Assembly: GCF_905147365.1 (NCBI RefSeq)
Contig: NC_056425.1
Location: 10,939,001-11,003,000, forward strand
Direction: 5' to 3'
Length of the DNA: 64,000 bases
Source: Aricia agestis
Lineage: Eukaryota; Arthropoda; Insecta; Lepidoptera; Lycaenidae
In this document: in pieces, positions 62,101-64,000 of the stretch
Position numbering within the stretch: position 1 is the stretch's first letter
Layout of the letters: the number at the start of each line of letters is the position of its first letter
The notes under the pieces: generated by a model
The model's input: the letters and a program-made list of their open reading frames with translations, nothing else
Told to the model about the DNA's origin: nothing
The model's database searches: none
Made by a program: the position numbers and the translations under genes

Positions 62101-64000
62101 CTAGCGATATCGGCTCCAATCCCCTGGTAAAAGAGATAGCAGATGTGCTCCTCCGACAAAACATACCGCCTTTGACCGATTGTATAGAGTTGACAACTAC
62201 AGACGAACCCGAAATGATACTAGGCGATTCTGACACGAGGAATCTAGATGATAATGTCCAGACGCTCTCCGATAGCGAAGCTACACTGAGCGACACAGAA
62301 TTCGAAGAAAAGAAACGGAAGAAGTCAAAGACGGATGACGACTACGTCCCCCCGCTGTATTACAAAATGGATGAACCGTTTGTATGCGGAAAAAGTAAGG
62401 GCAGAGGTCGACCGAGGAAGAACTTTGAGAAAACACCGCCGGAAAAGACTAGGACGACGCCGCGGAATAAAGACGCCACAGTCAACAACACAGTCAATGT
62501 ACAAACTGGTGACTACAGTGAGCTAGCCGGGGTACATACTATTGATGATGGTATCAATGAGGACACTATAGATATCAGTGACGATGACTCTGTAGAACAA
62601 ACGCCCGCTCCTAATAGCCGAAAAACAACAAAAAAAGCGACGAAAACGCCCGAAGCAACAAAGAAACCATCTGAAACGAATGAGCTGCCCAGCGATATAT
62701 TGCTGCCAACAAAAACTGCTGCTGAAACCATTCCGCTGCCAAAATCGCTGCTCGTAGATAAGAAGTTTATCAAAATCGTGGCACATATGTATGTATCGAG
62801 CAGTCCCATTCTGGATGAAGATGCTGCGACGCGCGCGGCCGAGTACAGCACTGCGAAGGCTTTAAGAGAATTGAACGAAACGGGAGAGAAAATCGTCAGT
62901 GGAAACCTACACGAAATAGCACTAAAGGTATTTAAATAACAGATATTGTTATTGGTTTCCGGTAACTAGAAACTCATTTAGATATGCGTCCGTCCTATTT
63001 TCCTCGCATAATTCATATAGACTTTATTTTCAGCATCCTTTGTTGGATAACTTATTCTGTTAGTTTAATTCTTCAATCAAAACAAATTATTATTATTATG
63101 ATGTAATTATGAATAGATTTCATAATTCGATTTGATTTTCAACATTATTTGTTTTATAACTCATGTTTATTACATTTCTTGACCAGGTGTATGGACCTGA
63201 AGCATTGAAGAGATTAAACTTACGAGAAGACTTCGAAACCAAGTCAAAGTCATATGAAGTTACTGCCAGTTATAACGATAATAGTAGTAGTAGCCAATCA
63301 AGTGGAAGTAAGAAAAAGCCAGCAATTCTAAAGAAAAAGACACAGAAACCGTCAAAAACACAAGAAGAAGCACCCTCGATTGTTGCAGAGTCAAATAAAA
63401 CCCACATAATTCTGGAGCCCGAACAAGAAATTCCTCAGCCAATGCTTGCTCAACGACCGTTAAAAACGGTTGCCATTACGCCCTTGACTAATAATAGCTT
63501 TGATTTCAAAGTTACATCAGGGCCAAGTAATAATCACACAGAGGTGTACCAAGTTCCTACGTCTACCCCCTGTATTGTACCTACTGCAGTGAGAGAAGAA
63601 ATTATACCTGCGTCAGCACCTAGTACGGAGAGAGTTGTGCCTGTGGGAATGTAAGTCTTCTGTATTAGTTAAACAATTAAATGATTTTACTATGAATTAT
63701 ATCAATTAGTAATATATTGTTTACGCTAGAGGCAGCGACAGCCATAAAGTCGATTAAAAGGTCATTAGTAGTCTAAAATATGTAATTGATTTTAATTTAT
63801 TAACATTTAATTTAATATCACCTTTGTTGTAGGTTCACGGGCGCAGGCACCATAGCAGTGCCGAGTTCGAGGGAGGAATCTATTTTACCGGACGATGACG
63901 ACATAATGGTGATACCACTCGACCCACCGTTGTCGGCCGGGCCCTCGAAACCACTAGATGACTTATCGATCCCAAGACAGCAAGACAAAGTGCTCCAACC
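35128..64000 (+). CDS. XNP: ATRX/XNP SNF2-family chromatin remodelling ATPase (3' end beyond window)
   Basis: This is a nuclear ATP-dependent remodeller; ATRX/XNP proteins act in heterochromatin maintenance and H3.3 deposition. Exons: 35128-41111, 41307-41505, 42197-42511, 43049-43182, 43590-43742, 44537-44627, 44717-44812, 45600-45737, 46095-46235, 53074-53193, 53689-54077, 54916-55268, 55972-56161, 56600-56770, 57791-57962, 58871-58992, 59850-60058, 61798-62927, 63187-63650 and 63833 onward. All are GT-AG and in frame, about 3579 residues so far. The helicase core has motif I CILAHCMGLGKTLQV (GLGKT about 2404-2408), DEGH box in ICDEGHLLKN (about 2527), LTGTPMQNNL, DYYRLDGS, TRAGCLGLN and the arginine-finger motif IFRVYRFGQKK. 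GTMEQKMYERSVTKQ and HDSLL mark it as ATRX rather than ARIP4. AT-hook-like GRP/GRK cores occur in the N- and C-terminal parts. It is much longer than Drosophila XNP or vertebrate ATRX. I see no ADD-type zinc domain. Confidence 0.93.
37978..39252 (+). repeat. Nine-copy S-L-x-x-L-C protein repeat in XNP
   Basis: Copies start at about residues 951, 1034, 1090, 1159, 1206, 1258, 1291, 1323 and 1360. Examples are PKPLQTLCVVVLKKLI, VKSLSTLCLQELQNTI, VKSLFALCTRYIQNIQ and VQTLSRLCFKFISSIL. The pattern is roughly [VPL]-x-[ST]-L-x-x-[LI]-[CA]-x3-[LIV]-x3-[ILQM], spaced 32-83 residues apart by acidic linkers. Heptad-like spacing of hydrophobics suggests a short amphipathic helix. I do not recognise the motif from any family. 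Confidence 0.75.
38683..38997 (+). repeat. In-frame 159-bp tandem duplication in XNP
   Basis: The unit starting GAACCCACTATAATTAACTC at 38683 recurs at 38842 with few changes (one codon deleted in the second copy). Each copy contains one S-L-x-x-L-C motif, showing that the motif array has grown by local duplication. Confidence 0.92.
41549..41761. mobile_element. 213-bp TIR element in XNP intron 2
   Basis: AGCTATGTCCACACTGTGCA and the inverted AGCTTTGTCCACACTGTGCC bound it. Interior blocks around GGCGCATTCAATAATTGAAT are also self-complementary. A Helitron-type fragment (AAATGCGAAAGTGTGTCTG) follows directly. Confidence 0.8.
42541..42765 (+). mobile_element. LINE-tail repeat interrupted by another insertion
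   Basis: ACTTCAAGAAGAGACCGTAA and a later GTTGCGAGTGTCCATGGGCG match the tail of the LINE fragment at 7941. About 90 bp of foreign sequence (about 42600-42690) splits them. It begins 30 nt after an XNP exon donor. Confidence 0.65.
43769..43949. mobile_element. 181-bp TIR element in XNP intron 5
   Basis: AGCTCTGGTGTCCTCCAAGA and its inverted near-copy AGCTTTGGTCTCCTGCAAGA bound a non-coding, partly palindromic interior. It starts 27 nt after the exon donor. Confidence 0.8.
45035..45375. mobile_element. 341-bp copy of the ACAGGGTGCAATT TIR family
   Basis: Termini ACAGGGTGCAATTAAACCTT are exactly inverted and flanked by TAT on both sides. The subterminal right part matches that of the 2.2-kb element at 8671-10855. 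Confidence 0.88.
46291..46563 (-). mobile_element. tRNA-derived SINE, family 2
   Basis: On the minus strand the head reads TGGCTCAATTGGTTGAGTG (A box) and GGTTCGAATCCCGCC (B box). The tail follows, with an AT-rich microsatellite and the GTGTTACAGGTACCAGACAA block in plus orientation. It lies in XNP intron 9, 55 nt after the motif-I exon. It is not a functional tRNA gene. Confidence 0.8.
46582..46690 (+). pseudogene. Decayed copy of the XNP motif-I exon end and its donor
   Basis: AACGCCGCAAGAATTATCC through GATGCACACGATGAGATAGA aligns with the true exon end at 46200-46245 (ACGCTGCAAGTTCTGGC, CTACTGCATACGGTGAGATA). A second short copy lies at 52728-52775 (GTCTACTGCACACGATTATA). Both are too degraded to code. 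Confidence 0.5.
47038..50760 (-). CDS. LINE ORF2: endonuclease, reverse transcriptase, RNase H
   Basis: The protein has 1240 residues from the ATG at 50760 (the open frame extends 12 codons upstream to 50796). It nicks target DNA and copies element RNA by target-primed reverse transcription. An APE-type endonuclease lies at about 1-230 (FQWNANSLKRK, SETWL, GDFNAHHTLW, SDHLV). Reverse transcriptase lies at about 450-740 with LRPISLMSC, GLAQGDPLSPSLFN and the catalytic YADDFVLY (about 660). RNase H starts at LYTDGSKCTQGVGAAF (about 960) and includes the TAELLAIKESL and SDSRSALQHL segments and the WVPAHVGLIGNETADALAK end motif. A C-terminal CDVCDKPEDLFHVLLEC zinc-like segment follows. All catalytic residues I can check are present. 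Confidence 0.92.
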   Translation of the reverse strand: MASNINSLHSGINIFQWNANSLKRKASDFELLMSQDKIHMAFVSETWLSSSVSLKFSGYNIVRADRDDSYGGLCAIIHKSINYSERVSNISNSDIQIINIEVFNVPTLKHVIAVYCPPSISTSQQDWDAIFNTFKTGCLIIGDFNAHHTLWSCKSDRRGEAVYKAMFENDFICLNDGAPTRVKWVNGSLQKTSPDISFASTDIAVNMSWQVTNESLGSDHLVLKLSCGFYKTNRYIKKRNYKAANWVEYTKEGTTMFIHEEVNDVQTSYDSFTNQIKYLADKHIPWIKICQDPTSNFKPKHYWNNDLSKAVAERRLALAQLRRNPTPSNLLLWKNKVSQAKLLIRKEKSKSWREFCSSINHETSASVMWRKMRWIKGNTGRRDTVDPLNAEKLLHSLTPDYVAEQEPTLPERQPSIIESPITLAELRNCLKKKDTSPGMDNISYTMIYYLPNNAKCMLLKIFNLILMSSNIPDQWRDIQIVPILKPGRDPTLASSLRPISLMSCPCKIFHLILLRRLEWFIESQGLLPGTSTGFRRGQSCVDNLALLTSHIQLGFARREPTIACFIDIENAYNNVNITALIHILQEIGIGNFICKYLFNFLSNRRCTIVLDDLSKVVALLIRCTNQGLAQGDPLSPSLFNIATRGISRIIVNNNVYNSQYADDFVLYKTVVNGNTLEAVCSLKLAIKAVINYLDSIGLQLSVSKSNICVFNRTRRSFNIDIEINGSSLNVVDKVKYLGLWLDSSLRWSLHVNELCAKNYKCLNVLKVLSGRSWGVHPQYIRRLYISLVRSRLDYASFIYGSCAKTHLKKLDILQNRALRICGSFIRSTPVFVMQSELSIPPLHIRRYVLASRFLLKFKSRLGNDLLYSLDQLNLVRNYFRNTNLPILAQINSEWSNINVYVSEKLEAYSLNTWVSSIDVEELIVHKVGDMAPKRSLSDCELKNYFLQFISDNYSDCYKLYTDGSKCTQGVGAAFFDPQLDVSQKFKLHRDNNIMTAELLAIKESLTYVNNLNNNNSIVILSDSRSALQHLRRCATRQRGSPIAFEALDLLRHVSGKVSIKLQWVPAHVGLIGNETADALAKSAVMDGPVVCSKPFVNELRHQIKEKALEKWEYHFGEELQRGVGVWYGTIQNKPVWEPWFISCNLSRKLLVSAFRLRSGHIPANKFCYLVGIKPSPNCDVCDKPEDLFHVLLECARTAELRSRLLGDFGCLHNGRINSVLSEPLSPEAIKLYSFLDLSLM
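50750..52357 (-). CDS. LINE ORF1: gag-like RNA-binding protein
   Basis: The 535-residue frame begins MSEPEEEGTMEPALNEMAAE with an acidic N-terminus. It has three clustered zinc knuckles near residues 265-325: CSKCWRYGHVNQIC (CX2CX4HX4C), CPKCSGKHENC and CVNCKGNHLSFMKSAC. This order is typical of ORF1 in arthropod R1/I/Jockey-type LINEs and should bind element RNA. The ORF1 stop overlaps the ORF2 start in ATGGCCAGTAA, suggesting termination-reinitiation coupling. Confidence 0.88.
   Translation of the reverse strand: MSEPEEEGTMEPALNEMAAEAVNIIVLESGEYEGEVDLEWDDAGMSVGHNNLDDVGSEAMLQPGNKRRLAGSSPEPLADDGFTLVTRYKRRNLQRTPPSASPNPPANLRNNFEVSITAKTDFLPKQLAFAKLLAKYNIQGIETIKYKSPFKLLIKFKSELDANNFLNNKITQDYEWVCRNTNELHYCYGVVRDIDIDIEDKELKEIFECDTKILSIKRLLRKDSDGKWIKSETVRIGFEGSNLPEFIKAYGCRMAVDSYMYPVTQCSKCWRYGHVNQICPSKTPICPKCSGKHENCETKSYRCVNCKGNHLSFMKSACPVFKKERNIRMYMGNHMCSYKFALNKLKEETLNKTSTRLEPEMLFVKPIISHARTDGASAPTYRDVTVGDYAAVETLHDSDDDIMELDECVSSMPNQESSTTTEFKKKNKNKSRKKSLDVRRDDEDVFHTFQITSAEIHTENKQVEKSSSSTNRKERKRLLERILDKIREVFVAEGSLKDKFKMLIEFFWSEVVDVLQEYLNFETVLKFMGRNNNGQ
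54348..54842 (+). mobile_element. Non-autonomous Helitron, 495 bp
   Basis: It begins TCTATACTAATATTATAAAT after an A and ends CGCGGGCAACAGCTAG before a T, with the same ends as the 31997-32895 element. GCGGACGAAGTCGC near the 3' end can form the subterminal hairpin. It lies in XNP intron 11. Confidence 0.85.
55319..55640 (+). mobile_element. LINE-tailed SINE-like repeat, copy 2
   Basis: It starts GTGGGAGAGCCATGCTTCGG and runs through the CCCTACCC-rich tract to GGTGACCCGTTTGCCCCC and an A-rich end. It matches 5613-5925 with a short deletion in the tail. It starts 51 nt after an XNP exon donor. Confidence 0.82.
57083..57447 (+). mobile_element. tRNA-derived SINE, family 1, plus copy
   Basis: The head reads GCCTCCGAGGTGTAGTGGTA (A box) and GGTTCGATTCCCGCG (B box). 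The body contains AAAGTCGGTCCTGCGCCTGA, and it ends in an ATT microsatellite. It is the partner of the minus-strand copy at 17319-17690 and lies in XNP intron 14. Confidence 0.88.
57808..58358 (+). repeat. 180-bp tandem array containing the XNP motif V-VI exon
   Basis: There are three near-identical units plus a short fourth start, with a period of exactly 180 bp. Each unit is the exon body from TGCCTCGGCCTCAACATGAC to GCGCTG, followed by GTGAGTCCGACCT...CTCTAG (27 bp, GT to AG). Only unit 1 has the proper upstream acceptor and the full exon (57791-57962). Unit 2 has N-C-V for N-R-V and I-Y-R-F for V-Y-R-F. Unit 3 has V-Y-H-F, losing the motif-VI arginine. Units 2 and 3 are probably removed with the intron 57963-58870. 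Confidence 0.9.
59458..59765 (+). mobile_element. tRNA-derived SINE, family 3
   Basis: The A-box-like segment is TGGCCTAATGGGTAGA and the B box GGTTCGAACCC. The body contains AACATCGTGAGGAAACCCGC, a segment I associate with lepidopteran SINEs, and CCGTATGCGCTTGGGCAACC. It lies in XNP intron 16. Confidence 0.8.
60072..60689. mobile_element. Paired SINE-tail fragments around a TIR element
   Basis: Two direct copies of a segment with GAAACCAGGCTAGCAG lie at 60072-60146 and 60615-60689, related to the family-1 SINE tail. Between them is a 305-bp TIR element (60288-60592) whose arms share CACCGGAATGGCAGCGGCGA and an inner stem around ATGTAGATAAAGTTT. All is in XNP intron 17. Confidence 0.7.
60907..61365. 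mobile_element. Possible TIR element of about 460 bp
   Basis: Ends TTTAAGAGGATACACC and the inverted CTTAAGAGGATTCCACACC are similar. The interior is A-rich with no frame. It abuts the element at 61364. Evidence is limited to the short ends. Confidence 0.4.
61364..61606. mobile_element. 243-bp GC-rich foldback element
   Basis: Nearly the whole element is two inverted arms (TAAGGTACAATTCC, GCGATCGATC, GCGCGCGGCCTACGACT, CAATAGTCAGAGTATGAAAA) around a GACAGACGCGCGCGCGTCTG centre. It can form one long stem. It is the most GC-rich non-coding stretch of the gene's 3' part. Confidence 0.88.
61798..64000 (+). CDS. XNP: XNP C-terminal exons 18-20 (partial)
   Basis: Exon 18 (61798-62927) opens EEQPLVKIPKKVKLK and has the AT-hook-like RKRGRPRK. 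A helical segment follows (IIVDKIRELLVQHNAMHATQ) resembling the C-terminal region of ATRX proteins in position. Then come acidic Ser/Asp-rich linkers and a second helical block with KFIKIVAHMYV and NLHEIALKVYGPEALKRL crossing into exon 19. Exon 19 (63187-63650) and exon 20 (63833 on) are low-complexity. No stop codon is reached before the window ends. Confidence 0.82.

Overview
The window is nuclear genomic DNA of an insect, most probably a moth or butterfly (Lepidoptera). The evidence is the gene set (Rho1, XNP/ATRX, blw and Nol9 type proteins), GT-AG introns, an AT-rich non-coding background, and dense repeats of types common in Lepidoptera: Helitrons starting TCTATACTAATATTATAAA and ending in CAGCTAG, tRNA-derived SINEs, LINE-tail repeats and many short terminal-inverted-repeat (TIR) elements. 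No bacterial-type operons, CRISPR arrays or viral genes are seen. Species cannot be named from sequence alone.

Layout. (1) About 1-15200, plus strand: the 3' half of a class-3 (fatty) aldehyde dehydrogenase gene. It has a pair of 116-nt exons that look mutually exclusive and several possible C-termini. Its introns are full of foldback elements. (2) 11982-18925: repeat-filled intergenic DNA. (3) 18931-19509, plus: Rho1 GTPase with an uninterrupted coding region. (4) 25983-20383, minus: a five-exon NOL9-type polynucleotide kinase of rRNA processing. (5) 34482-27348, minus: ten exons of the mitochondrial ATP synthase alpha subunit (blw), giving a complete 552-residue protein. (6) 35128-64000 and beyond, plus: a very large ATRX/XNP SNF2 chromatin remodeller. 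At least 20 coding exons give about 3579 residues before the window ends. Its first coding exon alone is about 6 kb.

The XNP gene is the most unusual region. Its first exon contains nine copies of a short leucine/cysteine motif I cannot assign to a known domain. Its helicase-motif-VI exon sits at the head of a 3-copy, 180-bp tandem array. One intron holds a full-length, apparently intact RNase H-bearing non-LTR retrotransposon in antisense orientation, which itself lies inside an older TIR element. blw and XNP are divergently arranged with 645 bp between their start codons, so they probably share a promoter region.

The five genes are housekeeping genes (lipid aldehyde oxidation, cytoskeletal signalling, rRNA maturation, respiration, chromatin) and show no sign of being one functional cluster. 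Splice coordinates were read by hand; reading-frame continuity was checked across every junction for Aldh-III, Nol9, blw and XNP.
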